Below, in pieces: positions 46,679-55,516 of a stretch of 64,000 nucleotides of DNA (its first letter is position 1; each line of letters starts with the position of its first letter). This DNA comes from Allorhodoferax sp032337135. GTDB lineage: Bacteria; Pseudomonadota; Gammaproteobacteria; Burkholderiales; Burkholderiaceae_C. A program made the position numbers and the translations under genes. Under the pieces are notes generated by a model. That model searched no databases. It was not told the origin of the DNA and worked only from the letters and a program-made list of their open reading frames with translations. The stretch spans positions 434,001-498,000 of the forward strand of contig NZ_JAVXZZ010000003.1 of NCBI RefSeq assembly GCF_032337135.1, given 5' to 3'.

Positions 46679-47191
46679 ATGACTACATGGTATCGGCGTT
46701 GGATTCTCATGGGCTTGGTGGCTACGTGCTGCTCGGCTGGGCTTCAGGCACAGTCCTTGCCCCCCGCGGCAGGCAAAGTTGTTTTGACCGTCAGCGGCAA
46801 GGTGGGTGAGCGCAATTCGGCGAACGGCGCGGCGTTTGACATGGAGATGCTGAAGAAGCTGCCGCAGCGCAGTTTCACCACCATGACACCGTGGGACAAG
46901 AAGCCGATCAAGTTCACCGGCCCACTGCTGCGGGATGTCCTGGCTGCGGCGAAGGCCCAGGGCCAGACCCTGAAAGCCAGCGCCCTCAACGACTACCAGA
47001 CCACCATCCCGGCAGACGATGCTACGCGCTTCGATGTCATCGTGGCACGGCAGATGGACGACCAGGACATCCCCGTCAAGACCAAGGGCCCCCTGTTCAT
47101 CGTCTACCCCTATGACACGTTGAAGGAGTTGCGAGCCACCACCTACTACGAACGCTCCGCGTGGCAGTTGAAGGCACTGGTTGTTGAATAG
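46679..47191 (+). CDS. Periplasmic protein with sulfite-oxidase-like (molybdopterin) fold
   Basis: The 170-residue protein has a signal peptide (cleavage near GLQAQS). The mature part resembles the small oxidoreductase molybdopterin-binding fold: VLTVSGKV start, FTTMTPWDKKPIKFTGPLLRDVL, ALNDYQTTIP and a final YYERSAWQLKAL. It is too short for a full enzyme and lacks a clear cofactor cysteine, so it probably binds a ligand. It overlaps the upstream region of a sensor kinase gene, and the pair is probably co-transcribed. cggagg precedes the ATG. Confidence 0.72.
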   Translation: MTTWYRRWILMGLVATCCSAGLQAQSLPPAAGKVVLTVSGKVGERNSANGAAFDMEMLKKLPQRSFTTMTPWDKKPIKFTGPLLRDVLAAAKAQGQTLKASALNDYQTTIPADDATRFDVIVARQMDDQDIPVKTKGPLFIVYPYDTLKELRATTYYERSAWQLKALVVE

Positions 47192-47201
47192 GCAGCTTGT
47201 C

Positions 47202-48686
47202 ATGACCAGCCCCAACCGGCGCTATGTGGTTCGGCTGGCCTTGGGTGCGGCGGCCATGGCAATCGCCGTTGGGGTATTGCTCGTGGCGGAAATGCGTCAG
47301 CAGCAATCGTTGGAGAAGCGCCTGGCGTTCCAGTTGGATTCGATCACGGCCCCGGCGACCGAGTGCGAACGCCAGTTCCTTATCTTCCTGCATACACTGG
47401 AAAGCACGCTGTACAGCACCCGCCCGCCCGAACCCGAGGTACTGGGCCTGCGCTACGACCTGTTCCTGAGTCGTTTGACCTTGCTGCGGGAACACCCAGG
47501 CATGGCCGTGCTGGCCAGCAGTGAAGAATACTCGCGGGCCATGCCGCGCTTGGAGGCGTGGGTGCTGGCAGCCGACCCGGTCATGTCGCGGCCGCTGCGC
47601 CAGCGTGCCGAACTGTTGGACTTGCTGGACCAGACCCGTGCGCTGGCTGGCGATGTGCATGCGGTGAACCTCGCAACGACGTCGGCGGTGGCCCACCTGA
47701 TAGAGAGCCAGGGTCAGGCCGAATTGGCACAGTTGCGTCAGATCGAGTGGTTGACGGTGGCGTTGCTGGTGATGGTTCTTGGTGCATTTGCCGGCTTGTC
47801 GCTTCGCCACCGCCGATTGGTGCAGGAGGAGCGCGAGCGACGCCGCATTACCGAAGACTTGCGACAGGCCCACGCGCTGGCCCAGTCGGCCATGGAAAAG
47901 CTGCAGCAATCGCAGGAGCAATTGGCGCGAAGTGAAACCAAGGCTGCCTTGAACACCATCATTGCCAGCGTGTCGCACGAATTGAGCTCACCACTGGGCA
48001 ACAACCTGCTGATGGCGTCGACCTTGGCGGAGCAGTCACGGCATTTCCGCCAGCAGTTGGACTCGAACCAGCTCAAGCGTTCCGAGTTGATCGAGTTTGT
48101 GCAGAACGCAGAGGAAGGCAGCGCACTGATGCAGCGCAACCTGCAGCGTGCCACGGAGCAACTGCGCCAGTTTCGCCAAGTCGCCAACGACCAGGCCAGC
48201 GAGCAGCGCCGCAGCTTTGATCTGCTGGAGACCGTGCAGGAAGTGCTCGGAACCCTGGCGCCCAGCCTGCGCCGCTTCGACCACCGGATCACGGTCGATA
48301 TCGCAACGGGCATCACGATGGACAGCTATCCTGGGCCCTTGGGACAAGTGGTGATCAATCTGGTCAACAACGCCTACCTGCATGCGTTTGAGGGAAAGGT
48401 GCAGGGCAATTTGCGCATTTCGTCCCAGCAGTTGCCTGAGCGCGATGCGGTGCTTCTCCTGTTTGAGGATGATGGGGTGGGCATGTCCGAGGACACGCTG
48501 GCGCAGTTGTTTCATCCCTTTTTCAGTACCAAGGCCGGTCAGGGTGGGACTGGGCTGGGCATGATGATCGTGGCGGATCTGGTACGCAAGACGCTGGGGG
48601 GCGACATCGACGTGCATTCCACCGTGGGGCGGGGCACGCAGATTGCCCTGACCTTGCCATTGCATGCACCTGCTCCCCGCAGCTGA
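47202..48686 (+). CDS. Membrane sensor histidine kinase
   Basis: The 494-residue kinase has helices near residues 9-29 and 181-201 flanking a periplasmic sensor of about 150 residues, then a coiled coil and a kinase core. The phosphoacceptor is H259 (SVSHELSSPLGN) and the ATP site has NLVNNAYLHAF, DDGVGM and GTGLGMMI. No response regulator gene is adjacent. It directly follows the periplasmic sulfite-oxidase-fold protein, which may be its accessory sensor. Confidence 0.92.
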   Translation: MTSPNRRYVVRLALGAAAMAIAVGVLLVAEMRQQQSLEKRLAFQLDSITAPATECERQFLIFLHTLESTLYSTRPPEPEVLGLRYDLFLSRLTLLREHPGMAVLASSEEYSRAMPRLEAWVLAADPVMSRPLRQRAELLDLLDQTRALAGDVHAVNLATTSAVAHLIESQGQAELAQLRQIEWLTVALLVMVLGAFAGLSLRHRRLVQEERERRRITEDLRQAHALAQSAMEKLQQSQEQLARSETKAALNTIIASVSHELSSPLGNNLLMASTLAEQSRHFRQQLDSNQLKRSELIEFVQNAEEGSALMQRNLQRATEQLRQFRQVANDQASEQRRSFDLLETVQEVLGTLAPSLRRFDHRITVDIATGITMDSYPGPLGQVVINLVNNAYLHAFEGKVQGNLRISSQQLPERDAVLLLFEDDGVGMSEDTLAQLFHPFFSTKAGQGGTGLGMMIVADLVRKTLGGDIDVHSTVGRGTQIALTLPLHAPAPRS

Positions 48687-48786
48687 TCGCAATTGCGATC
48701 CTTGGCAAGCAGGGCGGCAGCGCAGAGCCGAACGCTTCGGTGCCGCCATGCAGTGTGGCGCAGGGCGTAGCTATCATTGGCACACC

Positions 48787-49824
48787 ATGCGAGTGACCGA
48801 CAGCGAACTAAGCCTTCCCAAGCCGACGGGTGCGCGTGTGGTGGCTCCCTATGCCTCTACGCTGTGGGATGCTGCGCTGGCTGCGGGTGTACCGCTGCAA
48901 TTGGCACAGACCCTGTGGCAACGCGCGCGGGTAGGCGAGGCCGATGTCCCGCGCGAGGCTTATCTGGCGTTGCTGCAAGCGGCAGCACAGGCCGGTGGAG
49001 CCAGCTTTGGCTGGACGCTGGGGCAGCATGTGCGTCCTACGACCTATGGGGTCAATGGCATCCTGGTGCTGGCGTGCGCAACCCTGGGCGACGCGCTCGT
49101 GCAAACCTTGCGTTTCGAGTCCCTGGTGCACGACCTGGGCCGTTCGACCTTCGACCGTAGCGGTGAGTTGGCGATTTACCAATGGCGAAACGACTGCCGT
49201 CACCACCCAAGCGCTGGGGTGTTGGCCGAGTCGGTGTTTTCCGGAGTGCACACCTGTGCCCAGTGGTTGTGCGGCCAGCCGCTCACAGGTGTGTCAGTGG
49301 AGTTTGAGCACCCGGTGGCTCCAACGGCGCGTGCATTCATCGAGTCCTGTCTGGGTGGTAGCGTTCACGGGCGTGCACCGGCTAACCGGGTGATCTTCCC
49401 TGCATCCATGCTGGAGCAGACGATTCCGCAGGCCAATACCGCCTTGCTGCCCCTGCTGCAGCAGCACGCCGACGCCTTGCTGCAGGCACGGCATCCGCAT
49501 GACGCCGGCATCGTGGCACAAGTGCGCCAGCGTATCTCGGCACGTTTGGGGCAGGGTGCTGTGAAACTGGCCGATGTAGCCGCCGACCTGGCCCTGTCAA
49601 CCCGCACACTGCAACGCCGGCTGGAGCAGGCGGGGGTGGCCTTCCAGGGCATCCTGGATGCCACCCGCCACGAACTGGCCTGCCATTACCTGCGGCACAC
49701 GACCATGCCCATCGCGGAAGTCGGCTCCTTGCTGGGCTTCCAGGACGCACCGGCGTTCCACCACGCCTTCAAGTCCTGGCAGGGGCAAGGGCCCGGCCAG
49801 TACCGGGCGTCATTGGCAGGCTGA
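48787..49824 (+). CDS. AraC family transcriptional regulator (OruR/ArgR-type architecture)
   Basis: The 345-residue protein has an N-terminal Arabinose_bd-like domain (about 20-200, with GWTLGQHVRPTTYGVNG) and a C-terminal AraC helix-turn-helix (about 240-340: LALSTRTLQRRL and AEVGSLLGFQDAPAFHHAFK). The effector and target are unknown. ATG 48787 is preferred; the frame is open upstream but without coding character. Confidence 0.92.
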   Translation: MRVTDSELSLPKPTGARVVAPYASTLWDAALAAGVPLQLAQTLWQRARVGEADVPREAYLALLQAAAQAGGASFGWTLGQHVRPTTYGVNGILVLACATLGDALVQTLRFESLVHDLGRSTFDRSGELAIYQWRNDCRHHPSAGVLAESVFSGVHTCAQWLCGQPLTGVSVEFEHPVAPTARAFIESCLGGSVHGRAPANRVIFPASMLEQTIPQANTALLPLLQQHADALLQARHPHDAGIVAQVRQRISARLGQGAVKLADVAADLALSTRTLQRRLEQAGVAFQGILDATRHELACHYLRHTTMPIAEVGSLLGFQDAPAFHHAFKSWQGQGPGQYRASLAG

Positions 49825-49843
49825 GGCCCGAACTTCCATTCCC

Positions 49844-50392
49844 ATGCGCACCGACGACCGCCAGAAACATGTTCCGCTACGGCTGCGATTGCTGGTGGAT
49901 GAGCGCTGGGAACAGGTGCAGGCGCAAGATTGGAACCAGGTGGGTTTCAACTTCTACTGTGCCCATGCGTTGCCGGGGCCGGTGCTGAGTTTCAAGCGCG
50001 GTCTGGTCCGCTTCGACGGCACCACTGCATGGGCCAGCACACACGCCGATGTCCAGGTGGTGCGTGCCATGCTGGTCAACGAAATGCTGTATCAACAGGC
50101 ACGCAAGGCGGCTCAGAACGCCCAAGTGCACGAGCGGCTGGTGCGCCTCATCCGTGCCGAAGGCATGCTGGAAGAGAAGCGCAAGGCACTCACCAGCTTG
50201 GGTGTGCATTGGAGTGACGCCCAGCTCGACGCACTGGTAGCGCAACGCCAGCGCGAGCATCCGCTGCATCGCTACGGCGTCAAGGTGGAGTCTGATGCCT
50301 GGTCCCGGGTCGTGGACGAGGCGCGGCAACTGACCGCAGTGGTCGATGCCCTGGACCGCTGGTCGGGCAACGTAGGAAAACCAAACACTTAG
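49844..50392 (+). CDS. Uncharacterised cytoplasmic protein, possibly PilZ-like
   Basis: The 182-residue protein starts 19 bases after the AraC-type gene. Residues 8-60 carry a basic start (KHVPLRLRL) and DWNQVGFNFY, vaguely like the R-x-x-x-R and D-x-S-x-x-G motifs of PilZ c-di-GMP receptors, but the match is weak. The rest is helical and charged. It is convergent with a Crp-type gene, overlapping it by four bases at the 3' ends. Confidence 0.6.
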   Translation: MRTDDRQKHVPLRLRLLVDERWEQVQAQDWNQVGFNFYCAHALPGPVLSFKRGLVRFDGTTAWASTHADVQVVRAMLVNEMLYQQARKAAQNAQVHERLVRLIRAEGMLEEKRKALTSLGVHWSDAQLDALVAQRQREHPLHRYGVKVESDAWSRVVDEARQLTAVVDALDRWSGNVGKPNT

Positions 50393-51096
50393 GTTTGCTG
50401 GCCCAAGGCGATGGCCTGCAATCGGTTCACGTCCGCCACCCGAATGCGCAGGTAGCGCAGGTCCAACACGCCCTCATCGGCCAGACGGCGCAACTCGCGG
50501 TTCACTACGGGACGGGTATAGCCCAGCATGTGGGCCAGCTCGGTCTGTGACACCTTGATCGCTGGGGGAAGCGTCGGGTCCGGGGCCGTGTGGGCCGGCT
50601 GCATCACCTGCAGCAACAGCTGGGCGCAGCGCTGGCGCAGGGGCAGCAGTGCGATGTTGGCGAGCTCGGCATACAGCAGCCTGTTGCGGTAATGCAGTAT
50701 CTGCAGCAGGGCATGGTGCAGCGCCGGATGGCGGTGGCACAAGTCCGTCAGTGCGCGCGCCTCGAACAGCATGACCGTGCTGCTTTCGCTGGCGTGCACG
50801 TCGTGGATGGCGGGCCCGCGGTCAAACACCGGCAGCAGGTTGAGGAACTGCCCCGTGGTGATCGGGCGCAGGATGTGGCAGCGCCCCGCAGCATCGCTCA
50901 GGCCCACCACCAGGGTTCCGCAGAGGATCAGCAAGGCATGGGTGATCGGGTCACCATGCACCTGCAGTGTCTGGTTGGCCTCGAGCGTCCGCAGCGTCCC
51001 CAGCGATTGCAAAGCGTCCAGCGCGTCCGCAGGCACGGCGCAGAGTTCGCCCACTTCGCTGACGTGGCCGATGGCGATGCGGGTCGCTTTTGTCAT
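50389..51096 (-). CDS. Crp/Fnr family transcriptional regulator (no iron-sulfur ligands)
   Basis: The 235-residue protein has a cyclic-nucleotide-binding-like domain (about 20-140) and a C-terminal helix-turn-helix (VSQTELAHMLGYTRPVVNREL). It lacks the FNR cysteine set and the E-x-x-S-R recognition residues, so it should not read FNR boxes. It is divergent from the exported protein gene at 51174, with a 77-bp shared promoter region, and may regulate it. Confidence 0.92.
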   Translation of the reverse strand: MTKATRIAIGHVSEVGELCAVPADALDALQSLGTLRTLEANQTLQVHGDPITHALLILCGTLVVGLSDAAGRCHILRPITTGQFLNLLPVFDRGPAIHDVHASESSTVMLFEARALTDLCHRHPALHHALLQILHYRNRLLYAELANIALLPLRQRCAQLLLQVMQPAHTAPDPTLPPAIKVSQTELAHMLGYTRPVVNRELRRLADEGVLDLRYLRIRVADVNRLQAIALGQQT

Positions 51097-51173
51097 ATTT
51101 CGAACAGACAGGACAGGGGCGGGCAGAGGAACATCGTGGGTGACTATAGACCACGCGGTGAACAGGAGACTTC

Positions 51174-52778
51174 ATGAATCGGACGGTAAAAGCCCTGGTG
51201 GGTGCGCTGGCTGCCTTGGCGGTGCTGGCCATTGGTGTCGTGTTGTGGATGCAAACCCTGGCCAGGGATGCCGGGCCCCAGGGGCGCCCCACTTACGGCC
51301 CCTACGCCTGGAGCGGACCGGGCAACAAGGGCCAGGCGCCAACGCCCCGCGGCGGGCCAGTACCCCGGGAAGATGGCTATGTGATGGGCAGCCAAGGGTT
51401 TGACGCCATCTTGCCACCCATGCCGCCCCAACGGGTCACGGACGTTGTCCGTGCCGAGAATGCCGCCCGCTGGGTGGCCATCAAGACCTGTTTCTGGCCC
51501 GGGCCGAAGCTGCGCACCGGCTTCTACACCACCGACCCGGACGACTACGGGCTGGAAAACCAGATTCCAGACATCGGCAACACCTTCAGCACGGCCTGGT
51601 TCCGCATTCCCGCTGGAGCCAGGATCGTCATGACGGGTCAGTTTCCGCACCTGCGCCATTGGAGCTTCGTGACCTACACGGAAAATGGCACGCCACGCGA
51701 TGACATCACTGACCTGAACATGCTGCCCGATTCAGGGTCGGTCAACCCCTTCCTGCCTGGTGTGCGCCGCGATGCGCCCAACCGCCGCTACACCGTCACC
51801 ATCGAGAACGGTGCGCCGCCCGCCCAGCGTCCTGCCAACACCGTCTACACCCTGGCGGAGCCCGGCACGCCCATAGGCATGCACATGCGCAACTACATTC
51901 CGGACCAGGGAACGGACTGGACCGGTGGCGTCGGACTGCCCGAGGTGGAACTGCACCTGGCCGATGGAACGGTCCTCCGGGGCGAAGAGGCCTGTGCAGC
52001 CACCGACGCCCCTCGCCGGGGCAAGCAGGTGCCCATCGTGGTGTCGAAGAAGCTATGGCTTGCCTTGAACAGCCTGCCGTGGCGCCCCGCGGACCGGACC
52101 CCCGCCAAGGACTTTGACGTGACCACCATGGTGCGCTTCTACAACCGCGAACACCTGATCCTGGACACGTTCTTCCCTGCCATTCCGAACAACTGGCTGG
52201 CCGTGGAGAAAGGGGGGTTCTGGAGCAACCCGGTAACCCGCTATGGCTATACCTACCTGAGCCAGGCCTACGGGCAGGTGTATGTCGCACGCGCCAAGAT
52301 GCCGTCCACCCCCAGCACCTTTGCCAACCAGGGCGAGCCCTTGAACACCCAGGCCGACATGCGCTACTGGTCCTTGTGCACCTCGACCTCGCCAGCCATT
52401 GGCAATGTGGTGGATTGCGTGCACGACGAAAACGTGCGTCCGCACCTGGACCGGGCCGGGTTTTTCAATGTGGTGGTGTCCCGTGCGCCGGATCGGCCTG
52501 CCAATGCCACCGAGCAATGCGGAGTGGTCTGGATGGAGTACGGCAATGGGGACGGCATTCCCGGTGGTTCGCAGGACTTTGGGGTGTTGATCAATCGGCA
52601 TACGCTGGTGAACCCGGGTTTTGCGCAGACCTGGTTCAACGTGAAGGAGGTGGGCTCGGAAGCCAAGGTCATGGGTCCCTACCTTCCTACCGTGATCAAC
52701 CTGCGAACCAGGCAGAAGTTCGAAGCCCTGGGCTGCCCGGTCGATACCAGCAAGCTGGCCACGATGGCTGGTCATTGA
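51174..52778 (+). CDS. Large exported protein of unknown function
   Basis: The 534-residue protein has an N-terminal hydrophobic segment (about 7-28), either an uncleaved signal anchor or a signal peptide. The body has recurrent beta-like features (FRIPAGARIVMTGQFPHLRHWSFVTYT, given here as FRIPAGARIV and GQFPHLRHWSFV) and many Trp, Tyr and Pro, which suggests an extracytoplasmic beta-rich protein. I do not recognise a family with confidence. caggagac precedes the ATG. It is divergent from a Crp-type regulator. Confidence 0.75.
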   Translation: MNRTVKALVGALAALAVLAIGVVLWMQTLARDAGPQGRPTYGPYAWSGPGNKGQAPTPRGGPVPREDGYVMGSQGFDAILPPMPPQRVTDVVRAENAARWVAIKTCFWPGPKLRTGFYTTDPDDYGLENQIPDIGNTFSTAWFRIPAGARIVMTGQFPHLRHWSFVTYTENGTPRDDITDLNMLPDSGSVNPFLPGVRRDAPNRRYTVTIENGAPPAQRPANTVYTLAEPGTPIGMHMRNYIPDQGTDWTGGVGLPEVELHLADGTVLRGEEACAATDAPRRGKQVPIVVSKKLWLALNSLPWRPADRTPAKDFDVTTMVRFYNREHLILDTFFPAIPNNWLAVEKGGFWSNPVTRYGYTYLSQAYGQVYVARAKMPSTPSTFANQGEPLNTQADMRYWSLCTSTSPAIGNVVDCVHDENVRPHLDRAGFFNVVVSRAPDRPANATEQCGVVWMEYGNGDGIPGGSQDFGVLINRHTLVNPGFAQTWFNVKEVGSEAKVMGPYLPTVINLRTRQKFEALGCPVDTSKLATMAGH

Positions 52779-52802
52779 CGCTCCGTTCTTCCTCTATTGG
52801 GC

Positions 52803-52832
52803 GGGGTCGGCCCGGGTACGCGGGTCGGCCCC
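52803..52832 (+). terminator. Strong hairpin between the exported protein gene and the hydroxyacyl-CoA dehydrogenase gene
   Basis: GGGGTCGGCCCG (52803-52814) pairs with CGGGTCGGCCCC (52821-52832) over 12 bp, including two G-U pairs in RNA, with a six-base loop. No T run follows closely, so it may be a processing or attenuation structure rather than a standard terminator. Confidence 0.5.
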
Positions 52833-52875
52833 GTTACCATTGGCGCTTTTGTACTTGGACCATCAGGAGTAAAAA

Positions 52876-53724
52876 ATGGCGATTGCTACAGTAGGCATCA
52901 TCGGTGCGGGCACCATGGGAAATGGCATTGCGCAGGCGTGCGCGGTGTCGGGTTTGAATGTGGTCATGGTGGACATCTCGGATGCCGCCGTGGCCAAGGG
53001 CGTGGCCACCGTGGCTGGCAGCCTGGACCGTCTGCTCAAGAAGGAAAAGATCAGCGCCGCCGACAAGGACGCGGCCCTGGCACGCATCAAGGGCAGCACC
53101 AGCTACGACGACCTCAAGGCTGCCGACATCGTGATCGAAGCCGCCACCGAAAACTATGACCTCAAGGTCAAGATACTCAAGCAGATCGACGCCATGGTGG
53201 GCCCCGAGGTGATCATCGCCTCCAACACCTCGTCCATCTCCATCACCAAGCTGGCCGCTGTTACTAGCCGCGCCGACAAATTCATCGGCATGCACTTCTT
53301 CAACCCCGTGCCCATGATGGCGCTGGTGGAAATCATCCGTGGCCTGCAAACCAGCGACGCCACCCACGCCGCCGTGGAAACCATGGCCAAAGCCCTGGGC
53401 AAGACCCCCATCACCGTGAAGAACGCCCCCGGCTTCGTGGTCAACCGCATCCTGGTGCCCATGATCAATGAAGCCTTCTTCGTGCTGGCAGAAGGCCTGG
53501 CCACGCCCGAAGACATCGATGCCGGCATGAAGCTGGGCTGCAACCAGCCGATTGGCCCCTTGGCCCTGGCCGACATGGTGGGCCTGGACGTGTGCTTGGC
53601 CGTGATGGAGGTGTATCTGAGCGAGTTCGGCGACAGCAAGTACCGCCCCTGCCCGCTGCTCAAGGAAATGGTGGCCGCCGGCCGCCTGGGCCGCAAGACC
53701 GGCCGTGGGGTGTACCAGTACTGA
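52876..53724 (+). CDS. 3-hydroxybutyryl-CoA dehydrogenase
   Basis: The 282-residue NAD(P)-dependent enzyme interconverts 3-hydroxybutyryl-CoA and acetoacetyl-CoA. It has the nucleotide motif GIIGAGTMGNGIAQ, the SNTSSISIT segment and the catalytic His in GMHFFNPVPMM, with Glu in VEIIRG. Length is typical of the single-domain bacterial enzyme (Hbd/PaaH type). A good aggag site precedes the ATG. It is monocistronic with its own terminator. Confidence 0.94.
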   Translation: MAIATVGIIGAGTMGNGIAQACAVSGLNVVMVDISDAAVAKGVATVAGSLDRLLKKEKISAADKDAALARIKGSTSYDDLKAADIVIEAATENYDLKVKILKQIDAMVGPEVIIASNTSSISITKLAAVTSRADKFIGMHFFNPVPMMALVEIIRGLQTSDATHAAVETMAKALGKTPITVKNAPGFVVNRILVPMINEAFFVLAEGLATPEDIDAGMKLGCNQPIGPLALADMVGLDVCLAVMEVYLSEFGDSKYRPCPLLKEMVAAGRLGRKTGRGVYQY

Positions 53725-53760
53725 CCGTGTTTCCGGCCTCCGTGCGGGGCAAAAAAGACA

Positions 53761-53792
53761 AAAGCCCCGAAGAGTGATCTTCGGGGCTTTTT
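53761..53792 (+). terminator. Rho-independent terminator after the hydroxyacyl-CoA dehydrogenase
   Basis: AAAGCCCCGAAG (53761-53772) pairs perfectly with CTTCGGGGCTTT (53779-53790), followed by TT. The A-rich 5' side allows use in both directions. Confidence 0.92.
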
Positions 53793-53794
53793 GC

Positions 53795-53857
53795 TTGCCT
53801 TTTTGGCCTCTAGCCCGCACAGAATATGCGCAGGAAGCTATCAATTGCGTAGCGAAT
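53795..53857 (-). repeat. Dispersed hairpin element, copy 8
   Basis: The core is GCTATCAATTGCGTAGC (53837-53853). On the minus strand it starts a few bases after the symporter stop TGA. It is followed by the tail CTGCGCATATTC and GGGCTAGAGGCC, then runs into the terminator of the opposite gene. Confidence 0.75.
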
Positions 53858-55365
53858 CAGGCCTTGGCAGTCTGCAGGCCACCCTTGGTGGCATGGGTGC
53901 CTTCGTAGTGAGGCGGGTGGCCGGTGTGGTTGGGGATGTACTGCGGCAGCAGCGAGCCTGCCAGCATGCCCGCCAGGGCGGCCAGCACACCAGCCAGCTG
54001 TTGGGGGAACATCTCGGCCAGCGCCTGGAGTTCACCGTTCACTATGACAGAGCCATTCATCACCAGCAGCCACACGCCAATGCCCAAGGCCACGGACAGC
54101 AGGGCGCCCTGGGTGGTGGCACGCTTCCAGTACAGGCCGAACACCAGCGGAATGAAGGCACCCACCAGCGGCACCTGGTAGGCGCCAGACACCATGTCGT
54201 AGATCGAGGTCCCCTGCATGGTGATGGCGTACACCAGCACGCAGGCGGTGAACACCAGCACCGTGACGCGCATGGCCTTGAGGGTGGCGGCATCGCTCAT
54301 GCCGGGGCGCAGGTTGCGCAACACGTTTTCCACGAAGGTGGTCGAAGGCGCCAGCAGCGTGGCCGAGGCGGTGGACATGATGGCGGAGAGCAGGGCGCCG
54401 AAGAAGGCAATCTGCAGCCCCAGCGGCATGCGCTCCATCACCAGGGTGGGCAGGATCTTCTGCGGGTCATCCGCCAGCATGGCCTGGGTGGCTTCGGGCA
54501 TGATCAGCACGGCAGCGGTGACGATGAACATGGGCACGAAGGCAAAGCCGAGGTACAGCACGCCACCGATCACGGGGCCGATCTGGGCGGTCTTGGCGTC
54601 CTTGGACGACATCACGCGCTGGAACACGTCCTGTTGCGGGATGGAGCCCAGCATCATGGTGATGGCGGAGGCAATGAAGAACATCCAGTCCTTGCTGGAT
54701 GCGTCTTTCGGGAAGAACTGGAACTTGCCGTTGCTGGCCGCGTACTCCACCACTTTGCCCGTGCCGCCGGCCAGGTCGGCCGCGTACCAGGCGATGGCGA
54801 TCAGGCCCACGCCGATCACGATCATCTGGATGAAGTCGGTCAGGGCCACCGACCACATGCCGCCATAGAGCGTGTAGACCAGCACCACGGCCGTGCCGAT
54901 GCACATGCCCAGGGTCATGGAGATGGCACCTTGCGACAGCATGGTGAAGACCAGGCCCAGCGCGGTGATCTGCGCCGCCACCCAGCCCAGGTAGCTGAAC
55001 AGGATGATCAGCGAGCAGATGGCTTCCATGGCACGGCCGAAACGCAGGCGGTAGTAGTCACCCAGGGTGATGAGGTTCTTCTGGTAGAGGCGGTAGGCAA
55101 AGAAGAGACCCACGAACACTAAGCACAGCGAGGCACCAAATGGGTCTTCCACCACGCCGCCCATGCCTTCGTTGACGAAGCGGGCCGAAATGCCCAGCAC
55201 GGTCTCCGAACCGAACCAGGTGGCGAAGGTGGTGGCAATCACCACGGCCAAAGGCAGGCTGCGCCCCGCCACGGCGTAGTCCGCGGTGTTGTGCACGCGG
55301 GTGGCTGCGTAAAGACCGATCCCGATGGAAACCAACAGGTACAAAACAATGAAACCGACCAACAT
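53857..55365 (-). CDS. Sodium:solute symporter family transporter
   Basis: The 502-residue protein has about 13 membrane helices of the SSS family. Visible marks include DYAVAGRSLP, WFGSETVLGIS, GGMWSVALTDFIQM and the ALLSAIMSTASATLLAPST segment that lines the sodium site. The solute is unknown; carboxylates, proline and pantothenate are typical of the family. The frame is open further upstream, but ATG 55365 gives the family N-terminus in the first helix. It lies downstream of an aldehyde dehydrogenase gene, separated from it by a terminator. Confidence 0.92.
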   Translation of the reverse strand: MLVGFIVLYLLVSIGIGLYAATRVHNTADYAVAGRSLPLAVVIATTFATWFGSETVLGISARFVNEGMGGVVEDPFGASLCLVFVGLFFAYRLYQKNLITLGDYYRLRFGRAMEAICSLIILFSYLGWVAAQITALGLVFTMLSQGAISMTLGMCIGTAVVLVYTLYGGMWSVALTDFIQMIVIGVGLIAIAWYAADLAGGTGKVVEYAASNGKFQFFPKDASSKDWMFFIASAITMMLGSIPQQDVFQRVMSSKDAKTAQIGPVIGGVLYLGFAFVPMFIVTAAVLIMPEATQAMLADDPQKILPTLVMERMPLGLQIAFFGALLSAIMSTASATLLAPSTTFVENVLRNLRPGMSDAATLKAMRVTVLVFTACVLVYAITMQGTSIYDMVSGAYQVPLVGAFIPLVFGLYWKRATTQGALLSVALGIGVWLLVMNGSVIVNGELQALAEMFPQQLAGVLAALAGMLAGSLLPQYIPNHTGHPPHYEGTHATKGGLQTAKA

Positions 55366-55481
55366 GGTCCAGAACTCCAGGTAGTGATTGAAAAGGTTTT
55401 GGCACAGCGCGGCCCCGCCGCGCAGGCGACGGGGGCTGAACCGCTGCTGTGCGGTAGGTATCCCTTGCGTGGGCTGGCAAC

Positions 55482-55506
55482 AAAAAACCGACGGATGTCG
55501 GTTTTT
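55482..55506. terminator. Bidirectional terminator between symporter and aldehyde dehydrogenase
   Basis: AAAAACCGAC (55483-55492) pairs with GTCGGTTTTT (55497-55506) with a four-base loop. It lies 11 bases after the aldehyde dehydrogenase stop on the minus strand, so it ends that transcript before the symporter. Confidence 0.85.
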
Positions 55507-55516
55507 CGGGGGGCTG

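Noticed and set aside
48766..48786. TAGCTATCATTGG before the AraC-type gene as a repeat copy
   Set aside because: Only one arm is present; it is better read as a possible -10 region (TATCAT).
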